A stretch of DNA of 64,000 nt from contig NZ_CAXBGE010000003.1 of the NCBI RefSeq assembly GCF_963975345.1, forward strand, positions 186,001-250,000, in the 5' to 3' direction. Made by a program: the position numbers and the translations under genes. A model generated the notes under the pieces. The model was given only the letters and a program-made list of their open reading frames with translations, did not search any database and was not told the DNA's origin. This DNA comes from Maricaulis sp963975345. Its GTDB lineage: Bacteria > Pseudomonadota > Alphaproteobacteria > Caulobacterales > Maricaulaceae. The stretch's first letter is position 1; each line of letters starts with the position of its first letter. Positions 53,012 to 61,305 of the stretch are shown piece after piece.

Positions 53012-53123
53012 CCAGCAGGATGTGCTTTTCCTGCATGAGAATGCAACCCTCGCCAACCAAGGCTGGGCACGCGGATGGCAGGGTTTGGACACGAAGGTGT
53101 GGCATCTGACGGCTCGCTCTTGC

Positions 53124-53143
53124 CGAGCGAAGGGTGTCCCGCC
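53124..53143 (+). repeat. Direct repeat copy 2 beside accessory gene
   Basis: CGAGCGAAGGGTGTCCCGCC, partner of the copy at 52291-52310 in the same orientation, on the other side of the hypothetical gene. Confidence 0.5.
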
Positions 53144-53200
53144 CTGACCTTGGCGAAGGCGGACTGCACCGCCGACCCCCAGCTATCGATAGCCGCACAC

Positions 53201-53620
53201 CTAGGCGCCAGCCAGATCGGGCAGGGCTTGGCTGAGGCGGGCGACGGAGCCGATCATGCGGCGCCAGTCGAGATCATCGCCCGGGCGCTTAAGCGCGCCG
53301 ATCACGTTGGGGAATTGTCTGGCTTGCTCAATCGGACCCGGCTCGGAGCCGATCGCCATCACCGGCAGGCTGCGAAAGCGTGCATCGGCCTGCATCTGTT
53401 CCAGCAACCACACGGCGTCCGGCGCGCCCGGCTTGAGGCCGATCAACACGCAGACCGGACGGCGACCACTCGGCGCCTCGGCCCAGCAACACATCAATTC
53501 CCAAGCATGGCGGGCTGACCCGGCGTGTTCGAGCTGGACATTGACGGACACGCGCTCAAACGCCTGCTGGATCGCCGCGACATCGGCCGGTTCGTCCTCG
53601 ACGAGCAAGACGCGTTTCAT
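53201..53620 (-). CDS. Degenerate single-domain receiver (pseudo-receiver)
   Basis: 139 residues. The N-terminus MKRVLLVEDEPADV has the receiver acidic triad, but the phosphoacceptor position carries Gly61 (VCVLIGLKPG) in place of Asp. Lys is kept at about the usual place (GALKRPGDD). It therefore cannot be phosphorylated in the standard way and may act as a constitutive or ligand-controlled protein-interaction module. The family resembles the Rcp-type receiver at 49923-50339. The ATG at 53620 is a plain start. Confidence 0.78.
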   Translation of the reverse strand: MKRVLLVEDEPADVAAIQQAFERVSVNVQLEHAGSARHAWELMCCWAEAPSGRRPVCVLIGLKPGAPDAVWLLEQMQADARFRSLPVMAIGSEPGPIEQARQFPNVIGALKRPGDDLDWRRMIGSVARLSQALPDLAGA

Positions 53621-53868
53621 GCGCTGACGCGTCGATCCGGCGCGGATGTTAGCCTGGAGTATCGCAGAAGCTGCATCCCGGTTGACTCTCGCTGTCCAGA
53701 CGGCAATCGCCGCAAACTTCGCCCGCCCGCCGACCGGCGGGCCTGCACATACCCAAACATGGAAACGCGGCAACCGCCCATGACCGCGATCACGCTGAGA
53801 GCAAAAACCTCAAGGATTTCGGGGCTCCCGGGAACGCTTCCTTTACCGGGCCGTGCCATTCTGTTGGC

Positions 53869-54339
53869 ATGAACAAGACATTTCGCCATTCCCTATTGAC
53901 GGCATGCACCCTCGCCTTCGCGCTCGGCCTTGCGTCCAACAGCGCCGCTATGGCGAGCAGCAACTCGCCGCCGGCGCATGGCGAAGCGCAGGCCGATGAC
54001 AGTCGCCATCGCAGCCTGACCTCCTCCAACACCTACCTGCCGTTGCCGCCGCTAATGGCGACAGTTCAGGCTGATCACCGCGCGCGTGGCAATCTGCAGA
54101 TCGAGGCCGGGCTGGAAGTTCCGGACGCACGGCTGCGCCGCCGTGTCGAGCAGATGATGCCGCGCCTGCGCAACGCCTATGTCACCGCAATGAGCATCTA
54201 TACCGGTGTCAATTACCGCTTCGGCGACGTACCCGATGCTGACCGGATTGCGCAATTGCTGCAGGACGCGACCGACATGACTCTCGGAACCGAGGGCGCG
54301 CAGGTCTTGATCGGCATGGTCATCATCAACACCGACTGA
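53869..54339 (+). CDS. Secreted FliL-like protein
   Basis: 156 residues. Signal peptide (LLTACTLAFALGLASNSAAMA), a low-complexity stretch to 50, then YLPLPPLMATVQ, LQIEAGLEVPDARLRRRVEQMMPRLRNAYVTAMS and a C-terminal VLIGMVIINTD. The order of strand, charged helix and strand resembles the periplasmic domain of FliL (flagellar basal-body associated). No flagellar genes are near, so a Tat/FliL-related secreted protein is a fair label. Confidence 0.65.
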   Translation: MNKTFRHSLLTACTLAFALGLASNSAAMASSNSPPAHGEAQADDSRHRSLTSSNTYLPLPPLMATVQADHRARGNLQIEAGLEVPDARLRRRVEQMMPRLRNAYVTAMSIYTGVNYRFGDVPDADRIAQLLQDATDMTLGTEGAQVLIGMVIINTD

Positions 54340-54345
54340 GGCGTT

Positions 54346-55044
54346 TCAATGATTGCTGTTGGCCGGATCCATAAAATGGACAACGGACAGCGCCGCCAAC
54401 AGGGTAATCGCGCGCAATTCCACACCTTCGGGCGGCAAGTAGATTTTGGATTTGAAGACACCGTAATCCATGCCGCCAATTTCCTGTTCGCCATCCAGAA
54501 TAACATAGCCGGGCACGCGCCCTGACGGAAACGCGGTGCCACTCAGTCTTTGCGTTCTCAGCCGCAGGGTTTGCCCGCCATAGGTGATCTGTCCGGCGCG
54601 CTCATTGCGCCCCATGCCGGCAAAACCCCGGCTTCGCTGCAGCGCCAGTTCGAAACGGGCCCCCTCGATCAAGGCGCCATCGCGGGAGAATGTGCAGACA
54701 TAAGCGAGATCCTCGTGCGCCCACTCGATCCACAGGAAGTCCCAGTCGAGCTGTCCACCCTCGCACTCGGCCGTGACCATGCCCGTCTCAAAGCCCGGGC
54801 CGGTGACGGAGAAGCTGGCGCGTGAATAATTACGCTGCCGACCGAAGCCGGAGCTGTAACTGCCCATGCCCGACCATTGTCCGGTCCACTCGCCGGCGCG
54901 CCATTGATTGTGGCGATCACGGCGAAAACGCTCGACTTCCAATCTTTCCGTACGCTCGATCATCGGAAGCGCGGCGGCACTCGCCGCCACCGCTGGATCG
55001 GCCGGCTGCAGCAGCAGCGCCATGGCGATCATTAAGCCGGTCAT
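54346..55044 (-). CDS. Secreted protein of unknown function
   Basis: 232 residues. Hydrophobic start (GLMIAMALLLQPADPAVAA) as signal peptide, then a strand-rich body with GEWTGQWSGMGSYSSGFGRQRN, MVTAECEGGQLDWDF and LDGEQEIGGMDYGVFKSKIYLP. Not recognised. It converges on the FliL-like gene with only 6 bp between stops. Confidence 0.65.
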   Translation of the reverse strand: MTGLMIAMALLLQPADPAVAASAAALPMIERTERLEVERFRRDRHNQWRAGEWTGQWSGMGSYSSGFGRQRNYSRASFSVTGPGFETGMVTAECEGGQLDWDFLWIEWAHEDLAYVCTFSRDGALIEGARFELALQRSRGFAGMGRNERAGQITYGGQTLRLRTQRLSGTAFPSGRVPGYVILDGEQEIGGMDYGVFKSKIYLPPEGVELRAITLLAALSVVHFMDPANSNH

Positions 55045-55135
55045 CTCTGCCCTCCCAGAAACACGGCCCGATCTTCGCCCAAAGCAGCCGAAATCACAAG
55101 CCGGGGCTCAATCTTCCCCCTTTGGCTTTCTCGCG

Positions 55136-55420
55136 TCAGCCGGTGACCTTGTCCATAAAGCGTGCGAGTTCGAGATCGAGGCCGGTGACGCCGCCAGCAT
55201 CATGAGTGGCCAGCGTGATCTCGACACGGTTCCAGACATTGAACCATTCGGGATGATGATTCATCGCCTCGGCCTTGACCGCCACTCGGCTCATAAAGCC
55301 CCAAGCCTCGTTGAAATCGGCGAATTGATAGGTTTTGTGGATAGCGTCGCGGTCCTCCACAGCGGCCCAGCCGGTCAATTGCGCCAGCACCGCCTGCGCG
55401 CCCAGTTTTGTCTGTGTCAT
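55136..55420 (-). CDS. phhB: 4a-hydroxytetrahydrobiopterin dehydratase (PCD/DCoH)
   Basis: 94 residues. The core KAEAMNHHPEWFNVWNRVEITLATHDAGGVT holds the catalytic His-His-Pro segment of pterin-4a-carbinolamine dehydratases. The enzyme recycles the pterin cofactor of aromatic amino-acid hydroxylases and also occurs in molybdopterin or other pterin routes. Start ATG at 55420. Confidence 0.92.
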   Translation of the reverse strand: MTQTKLGAQAVLAQLTGWAAVEDRDAIHKTYQFADFNEAWGFMSRVAVKAEAMNHHPEWFNVWNRVEITLATHDAGGVTGLDLELARFMDKVTG

Positions 55421-55518
55421 CGTCCAGCTCCCATGATTGGCAAGTCCATCGCCCATGAGGCGAAATTTAACGCTTCTGCGCCCATATTACCCGTCAAACC
55501 GGCGTATGGAGCAAGGGC

Positions 55519-55791
55519 ATGACCCATTTTTTGGTATCTGAGGAAAATCCCGAAGGCCGCAAACTCGAGGACATTCTGCTCGAATTGCGGGCCGATATTC
55601 TCACCCGTTGCACCCGGATCTCCAGTGATATGCGGCCGGAAGCCCTGCACGTCATGGCGAATAACATGGCCATCCTGCAGCACATTTCGGACGCGATCGA
55701 GTTGGCAATGGACTCCACGGCCCTGCTCGACCGGGCCTTCGGCCCATCGCAGACGACCAAGGGCGGTCCGCCCCGCATCGGCGAAGGCTGA
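55519..55791 (+). CDS. Small conserved-looking protein of unknown function
   Basis: 90 residues, soluble, helical: FLVSEENPEGRKLEDILLELRADILTRC and MANNMAILQHISDAIELAMDSTALLDRAFG. GGAGCAAGGGC precedes the ATG. It ends directly at the bioB stop (convergent, no gap). No family recognised with certainty. Confidence 0.65.
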   Translation: MTHFLVSEENPEGRKLEDILLELRADILTRCTRISSDMRPEALHVMANNMAILQHISDAIELAMDSTALLDRAFGPSQTTKGGPPRIGEG

Positions 55792-56781
55792 CTATTCCGC
55801 CGGCATCGCCATGACTTCGAGGCCAAGCGCCTGGAACATCGCCATGTCGTCATTCGTTTCGGGATTGGGCGTCGTCAGCAATTCCTCACCGACAAAGATC
55901 GAATTGGCACCGGCGAGGAAGCACAGCGCGTGCAATTCCCGGCTCATGCCTTCGCGCCCGGCTGACAGCCGCACGAAGGATTGCGGCATCATAATGCGCG
56001 CCGTCGCGATGGTGCGTACGAAGTCGATCCCGTCGAGCGGCTTGCTGTCACCGAGCGGTGTGCCCGGCACGGCGACGAGGTGATTGATCGGCACGCTTTC
56101 CGGCTGCGGTGACATGATGGCGAGCTCGGTCAGAAGCCCGATGCGCGCATCCTCGCTTTCGCCCATGCCGACAATGCCGCCAGTGCAGACATGAATGCCG
56201 GCGCCGCGCACCTGGGCCAGCGTGTCGAGCCGGTCCTGATAGGTCCGCGTCGAGATCACCCGACCATAATCTTCCGGCGCCGTATCGAGATTGTGATTGT
56301 AATAATCCAGCCCGGCATCGCGCAGGGTTTCCGCTTGGCCATCGCCGAGCATGCCGAGCGTGACGCAAGTCTCCATCCCCAGCGCCTTGACGCCAGAAAT
56401 CATGGCGCAAACTTTCGCTTCATCGCGCGGTTTCAGTGATCGCCAGGCGGCACCCATGCAGAAACGCGTCGCGCCGCCGGCCTTGGCCCGTTCGGCGGCG
56501 ACCAGAACCTCATCCAGCGGCATCAGTTTTGACGCGGTCAGGCCGGTGTCAAAATGCGCCGACTGGCTGCAATAGCCGCAATCCTCGGCGCAGCCGCCGG
56601 TCTTGATCGACAAGAGCTGGCTGGTCTGGACCTGATTGGCGGCGTGGCACCGTCTGTGCACGGCTTGGGCGGTGAAGATCAGGTCGTTGATCGGGGCGCG
56701 GTAGACTTCCGCGGCTTCGGCGCGCGTCCAATCGGAGCGTGGCTGCCGCAGGTAGTCGATATCATTGGATAAAGCAGACAT
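55792..56781 (-). CDS. bioB: Biotin synthase
   Basis: 329 residues, radical SAM. The [4Fe-4S] motif is CAEDCGYCSQSAHF; FCMGAAWRSLKPRDE, NHNLDTAPE, CTGGIVGMGES and NHLVAVPGTPL follow. It inserts sulfur into dethiobiotin. No other bio gene is visible in this window. Its start codon overlaps that proposed for the divergent VanZ gene. Confidence 0.95.
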   Translation of the reverse strand: MSALSNDIDYLRQPRSDWTRAEAAEVYRAPINDLIFTAQAVHRRCHAANQVQTSQLLSIKTGGCAEDCGYCSQSAHFDTGLTASKLMPLDEVLVAAERAKAGGATRFCMGAAWRSLKPRDEAKVCAMISGVKALGMETCVTLGMLGDGQAETLRDAGLDYYNHNLDTAPEDYGRVISTRTYQDRLDTLAQVRGAGIHVCTGGIVGMGESEDARIGLLTELAIMSPQPESVPINHLVAVPGTPLGDSKPLDGIDFVRTIATARIMMPQSFVRLSAGREGMSRELHALCFLAGANSIFVGEELLTTPNPETNDDMAMFQALGLEVMAMPAE

Positions 56782-57190
56782 GTTTCATTCGCCCCGAAAC
56801 TATTCGCACGAACCTAGAAACCCTGGAGCCGCGCGTCCAGATGCGGGACTGCGTTGGGGTGGGCGTGTGCTGTTTGTGACCATGATCTATCTCATCACTG
56901 ATCTGGCGCTCCAGCCGGGCATTCCGGCACCGGCAGAACTGTTCGGTCCCGACAAGGTCCAGCACATCTCGGCATTCTTCGTTCTGACCTTGCTGGCGCG
57001 CATGGCATGGCCGCGACGTGTCTGGGTGATGCCAGGCACATTGCTGGCCTACGGGATCTGGATCGAATGGGCGCAAGCCCTTGAAGGCGCGGGCCGCACA
57101 GCATCGGGTGCGGATATCGCCGCCGACCTGATCGGCATTACAATCGGGGCCTTGTTGGCCAATCTGGTCACCCGTCTGAGCCGGACATAA
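56780..57190 (+). CDS. VanZ-like membrane protein
   Basis: 136 residues with about four short membrane helices. The pattern DKVQHISAFFVLTLLARMAWP, GIWIEWAQALEGAGRTASGADIAADLIG matches VanZ-like proteins (Asp-Lys-x-x-His and the Glu-rich helix). Start is uncertain: ATG 56780 overlaps the bioB start, and a GTG at 56867 just before the first helix could be the true start. Function unknown. Confidence 0.8.
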   Translation: MFHSPRNYSHEPRNPGAARPDAGLRWGGRVLFVTMIYLITDLALQPGIPAPAELFGPDKVQHISAFFVLTLLARMAWPRRVWVMPGTLLAYGIWIEWAQALEGAGRTASGADIAADLIGITIGALLANLVTRLSRT

Positions 57191-57193
57191 AAA

Positions 57194-57213
57194 AGCCCCG
57201 CCGAAGCGGGGCC
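57194..57213. terminator. Intrinsic terminator
   Basis: GCCCCGC (57195-57201) pairs with GCGGGGC (57206-57212) around CGAA. On the minus strand the stem ends in a run of T, so it serves the alanine symporter gene; it also follows the VanZ stop on plus. Confidence 0.85.
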
Positions 57214-57236
57214 TTCTCATCATTTCCAACGACCGA

Positions 57237-58721
57237 CTACTCGGAAGCCGTCGCCGCAGCGGCCTTGGCCGCCTCAAGCTTGGCGAAATACTCCTTGCTC
57301 ATCTTGAAGACCAAGGGTGACAGAACCAGCAAGGCCACCAGATTTGGCGCCGCCATCAGGCCGGTCAGCGTGTCCGTCGTCAGCCAGAAGGTGTTCATCA
57401 GCTCGGTGATGTTGTCGCCCGCATACAGAAGCATGGTCGCGAACATGATCATCGCCACCCACAGCCAGCGGAATGGGGTCACGATTTTCTCGCCGAACAG
57501 GTATTCCGCGCAACGCTCGCCATAATAGGACCAGCCCAGAATGGTGGTGAAGGCGAACAGGGCCAGCGCTGCGGCCACGAAGTGCTGACCGAAGCCCGGC
57601 AGAGCCGAGGCGAAGGCGTCACTGGTGATGCGCGCGCCGGTTTCGCAGATTTCCGGCGAGGTGCCGCCGAGTGCGAACAGGCCGGCATCGCATTCGGCCG
57701 GAATCACACCGGAGGTGAGGATCGCCAGGCCAGTGATCGTGCACACCATGATGGTATCGATGAAAGTGCCGAGCATGGCGATAATGCCCTGGTCGACCGG
57801 ATCATTGTTTTGCGCCGCAGCGTGCGCGATTGGGGCCGAGCCTTGGCCGGCCTCGTTTGAGAAAATGCCGCGTGCGACGCCGCGTTGCATCGCCAACATG
57901 ATCAAGGCGCCGGAGAAGCCGCCCGCCGCCGCGCCGAAGCCGAAGGCGTTGGAGAAGATCCGGTAAAACGCGTCAGGGATGCCGGTATAATTGAGCGCCA
58001 CGACAACCAGGCCGACGGCAATATAGGTCAGCGCCATGGCCGGAACGACCTTTTCGGCAACGCTGGCGATCCGTTTGATGCCGCCCAGAATGACAAGGCC
58101 AGCAAGGACGGCAATCACCGCGCCGGTGATCCAGTATTCAACGCCATAGGTGTCGCCGATCGTGCGAACGACTTCCACAGTCTGGATCGCATTACCGGTA
58201 CCGAGCCCGGCCAAAACGCCGAACATGGCAAACAGGCCGCCGAGCCAGACGAAGCCCTTGCCCATGCCGTTCTTGATATAATACATCGGCCCGCCAACCC
58301 GGCGGCCATCGGCGTCGACTTCGCGGAATTTAACCGCCAGCACGCCTTCGGAAAACTTGGTGGCCATGCCGACGAGCGCCGTCATCCACATCCAGAACAG
58401 CGCGCCCGGCCCGCCAATGGCAATGGCCACGGCGACGCCAGCGATATTGCCTGTCCCGATGGTTGAGGACAGCGCCGTCATCAGGGCGCCGAACGGGGTG
58501 ACATCGCCTTCGCCTTCAGACTTTCGTCCCTTCATCAGCTCGCCAAAGGCGAAACCGATCTTGCGCAAAGGCATGAAGCCCAGCCCAACGGTGAGATAGA
58601 TGCCGGTCCCCAGCAACAGGATCAGCATGGGTGGTCCCCACACCATGCCGTTTACAATATTGACGTAGCCCGTGACGACATCGAGTGTCGTCGTATCGGC
58701 AGTCCCGATAATGTCTTGCAT
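57237..58721 (-). CDS. Sodium:alanine symporter (AGCS family)
   Basis: 494 residues with about eleven membrane helices. PFGALMTALSSTIGTGNIAGVAVAIAIGGPGALFWMW, GVARGIFSNEAGQGSAPIAHAAAQ and LGWSYYGERCAEYLFG are the family signatures (Na+/alanine or glycine symport). Start ATG at 58721. A terminator closes the single-gene unit. Confidence 0.95.
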   Translation of the reverse strand: MQDIIGTADTTTLDVVTGYVNIVNGMVWGPPMLILLLGTGIYLTVGLGFMPLRKIGFAFGELMKGRKSEGEGDVTPFGALMTALSSTIGTGNIAGVAVAIAIGGPGALFWMWMTALVGMATKFSEGVLAVKFREVDADGRRVGGPMYYIKNGMGKGFVWLGGLFAMFGVLAGLGTGNAIQTVEVVRTIGDTYGVEYWITGAVIAVLAGLVILGGIKRIASVAEKVVPAMALTYIAVGLVVVALNYTGIPDAFYRIFSNAFGFGAAAGGFSGALIMLAMQRGVARGIFSNEAGQGSAPIAHAAAQNNDPVDQGIIAMLGTFIDTIMVCTITGLAILTSGVIPAECDAGLFALGGTSPEICETGARITSDAFASALPGFGQHFVAAALALFAFTTILGWSYYGERCAEYLFGEKIVTPFRWLWVAMIMFATMLLYAGDNITELMNTFWLTTDTLTGLMAAPNLVALLVLSPLVFKMSKEYFAKLEAAKAAAATASE

Positions 58722-58810
58722 AATCTTCCCCGATTTCTGCTTGCGCGCACCTTAGGCAGGAGCGGTCGGGATTGAAAATGGTTTTGTGCGGTTGCCGTGC
58801 CTCAAAGAGA

Positions 58811-59377
58811 TTAATCTGCGGCGGCCGTTACGACCTCGATCGCGAACACGCCCCAGAGCCAGTCATCATCGGACATGCCAGCCAGGGCGGGGTCGCTGCC
58901 GCGCGGCCAGACCAGCATCGCCGGACCGAAACCGCCAATGCCGAGCGGCTGCCCGTTCATCCGCAGGGCCAGGATGACATCATGCTGACGCACGCGGTCG
59001 ATATCAATCTCGCGCTGATAACCATCAAGGGCCGTAACGATCAAACGGTCGCCGCGCGGATTGGCAATATCGAGCACGTCACTGAGCAGGGGCCCGGAAA
59101 AGCGTCGGATCGGTCCGCCGAGCGGGAAGTCGGTTTCAATCGTATGCTGCTCGAGGTCATCGAGGCTGGCCCAGTTGAACAGACAGGCCGCGTCGAAATC
59201 CATGCCGAAGGCGCCGAACAGCGGTTCGGTGGCCGGGTCGACCGGCCCGCGGTCCACCGTACCGATCTCGCCATAAATGGTGAGAATATCGCCGCTGGTC
59301 CCATCACTGCCGGATGTTGGCCCCTGGCAGGCCGCAACCCCGAGCATCAGGGCAAGCACGATCAAAATCCGGCGCAT
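58811..59377 (-). CDS. Lipoprotein with molybdopterin-oxidoreductase-like fold
   Basis: 188 residues. Lipoprotein signal with LGVAAC. The body (LTIYGEIGTV, HTIETDFPLGGPIRRFSGPLLSDVL, IVTALDGYQREIDI, LALRMNGQPLGIGGFGPAMLVWP) is the pattern of the sulfite-oxidase-type SUOX-fold domains found as periplasmic proteins; the Cys that would bind the molybdenum is not evident. ATG at 59377 follows GGAGAGTTGCTG. Confidence 0.8.
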   Translation of the reverse strand: MRRILIVLALMLGVAACQGPTSGSDGTSGDILTIYGEIGTVDRGPVDPATEPLFGAFGMDFDAACLFNWASLDDLEQHTIETDFPLGGPIRRFSGPLLSDVLDIANPRGDRLIVTALDGYQREIDIDRVRQHDVILALRMNGQPLGIGGFGPAMLVWPRGSDPALAGMSDDDWLWGVFAIEVVTAAAD

Positions 59378-59444
59378 CAGCAACTCTCCGTTCCACGGTG
59401 TCGGCGCAGTCTAGGCCTGCCGCAACACCGTGCAAGTGACAGAG

Positions 59445-60518
59445 TTAGGCCGACGGGTTGGGCGTCAATCGCCCGGCATCGATCAATTGCTGAAACAGTT
59501 CGACCACCGAATCGGCCATCGGTCGATAGTCGACCCCCAGGTCGCGCACGCTCTTGGAATGATCAGCGTGAAAATTGATATCGACGCTCTCGGACACCCG
59601 TTTGCGCGTCAGTGCCGAGTTGATGATGGGCCCAAACAGCCAGACGAAGAATTTCGGCATCCGCTTGTCGGCGATCTTGAACTGGTCGCCGTAATGGGCC
59701 CGGAGCGCGGCCGCCATCTCGGGGAAGCCGGAATCATGCGCCGACAATATGTAGCGCCCGCTCGCTTCCGGCGTGAAGCCGGCCTTGATATGCGCCGCCG
59801 CCACTTCGCGCACATCGACCATGCCGATGCGGAAATTCGGAACGCCATTGGCCATCGCACCGCTGCCGAATTCCATCATGATCGAATAGCTCTCTCCGGT
59901 GGTTTGCGGATTGATGCCAGGCCCGAGAATGAAGGACGGATTGATCGCGATCAGGTCCCAGCGATCCTGGGCACCGGCGATTTTCCAACCCTCTTTTTCT
60001 GCCAAAGTCTTGGAATAGGAATAGGGCTCTTCGGTCAGGCTCGAACTGGTATTCCACTCGGCTTCGGTCAGCATTTTCTTCGGCATGTTCTTGATATCGG
60101 CATTGGTGCTGTAGATTGCGGCACAGCTCGACGTCATCACAACGCGTTTGACAGTCGGCGTCGCATTGGCGGCATTGAGGACATTGCGCACGCCATTGAC
60201 GGCGGGGTCGACCAATTCGGTCTGCGGATCCTTGACGTTGAGGGTGAAGGGCGAAGCGGTGTGGATCACCAGCTCACAGCCCGCCATCGGCGCCTCGAAG
60301 GAGGCGGCATCCATCAGATCGGCCTTGAAATACTTGATCTGGCCCGGCGTGCCGGCGGCAATGGCGTTGAGATATTTCAGGCCATCGACCTTGTCGGGAT
60401 TGCGCACCGTGGCGTGGACGGTATAGCCGGCTTCAAGCAATTGCTTGACGATGACGCCGGCGAGATAGCCGGTCGCGCCGGTGACCATGATCGGGGCTTG
60501 CGGATTGATCTGTGTCAT
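59445..60518 (-). CDS. NAD(P)-dependent dihydroflavonol-reductase-like SDR
   Basis: 357 residues, extended SDR. IMVTGATGYLAGVIVKQLL, VHATVRNPDK, VIHTASPF, VVMTSSCAAIY and YSYSKTLAEKEGW (Tyr-x3-Lys). Close in type to plant-like dihydroflavonol-4-reductases/carbonyl reductases. It lies 4 bp behind the TetR gene, so its expression is probably controlled by that repressor. Natural substrate unknown. Confidence 0.88.
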   Translation of the reverse strand: MTQINPQAPIMVTGATGYLAGVIVKQLLEAGYTVHATVRNPDKVDGLKYLNAIAAGTPGQIKYFKADLMDAASFEAPMAGCELVIHTASPFTLNVKDPQTELVDPAVNGVRNVLNAANATPTVKRVVMTSSCAAIYSTNADIKNMPKKMLTEAEWNTSSSLTEEPYSYSKTLAEKEGWKIAGAQDRWDLIAINPSFILGPGINPQTTGESYSIMMEFGSGAMANGVPNFRIGMVDVREVAAAHIKAGFTPEASGRYILSAHDSGFPEMAAALRAHYGDQFKIADKRMPKFFVWLFGPIINSALTRKRVSESVDINFHADHSKSVRDLGVDYRPMADSVVELFQQLIDAGRLTPNPSA

Positions 60519-60522
60519 GAGT

Positions 60523-61098
60523 TCAGTCTCCACTTGGGGCGAGGGCGATGCCGCGCCAGAAAATCTCGAAGGATGTGCGGGCAATCTCATCGACCGGGCT
60601 TTCGGGATGAGTTGTCAGGAATTGGATCGCGGCGCCGACCTGCGCCTCGGCCAGCGTTTTGAGCAGGCCCGGATCAATCGGGCGGATCACGCCGCTCGTC
60701 ATCGCCTCACCGATTAGCTCCAGCGTCGCGGCAAACATGTCGACACCATCGGCGCGCGCGCCCTCACCGATCTCGTCGGAAAGCTTCAATTGTCCCAGCA
60801 GGGCATGACGATCAGGATGCGCCCGCGCCCAGTCAATGGCGCCGAGCCAATAGCCCGCCAAGCGGTCGTGCACGCTGCCCGATTGCGGCGCAGCGGCTTG
60901 CAAATGGACCGCCCAGGACTGCTTCAGCCCCAGATAGACCGCTTCCACCAGCGCCGCCTTGGACGGGAAATAATTGAACAATGTCCCATTGGCGACACCG
61001 GCCTCACGGGCGATCAAGGCCGTCGGCGTGTCCCAGAAACCGCGCTCATGAAACAGGCGGGTCGCGGTCTCGATCAGCTTGGCGCGTTTGGCGATCAT
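60523..61098 (-). CDS. TetR family transcriptional regulator
   Basis: 191 residues. N-terminal HTH: LIETATRLFHERGFWDTPTALIAREAGVANGTLFNYFPSKAAL. The C-terminal ligand-binding part is helical and unassigned. The gene is upstream of the reductase gene in one operon. A perfect 14-bp palindrome lies 21 bp before its start, consistent with autoregulation and control of the reductase. Confidence 0.92.
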   Translation of the reverse strand: MIAKRAKLIETATRLFHERGFWDTPTALIAREAGVANGTLFNYFPSKAALVEAVYLGLKQSWAVHLQAAAPQSGSVHDRLAGYWLGAIDWARAHPDRHALLGQLKLSDEIGEGARADGVDMFAATLELIGEAMTSGVIRPIDPGLLKTLAEAQVGAAIQFLTTHPESPVDEIARTSFEIFWRGIALAPSGD

Positions 61099-61118
61099 GG
61101 GGTGGATATAGGGGTGAC

Positions 61119-61132
61119 TGACTGATCAGTCA
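61119..61132. promoter_or_regulatory. Palindromic TetR operator candidate
   Basis: TGACTGATCAGTCA, perfect 14-bp palindrome between the tetR start (61098) and the opposite-strand ATPase gene. Size and position fit a TetR-type operator. Confidence 0.65.
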
Positions 61133-61305
61133 ATTGCAGGAGAGAGACGACTGGGCTCAGAAGCGAACCCACTTTGAAATAGATTAAGCCAAGGGATGAA
61201 CCGCGCGTAATTGGGACAGTCTTCGCCTAGCTCATCAATCCGATAGCGCACAGCGACTTCTGAAGTGCTTTGACACCCCGCCAAATTGGAGTCAGCAATC
61301 AACCC

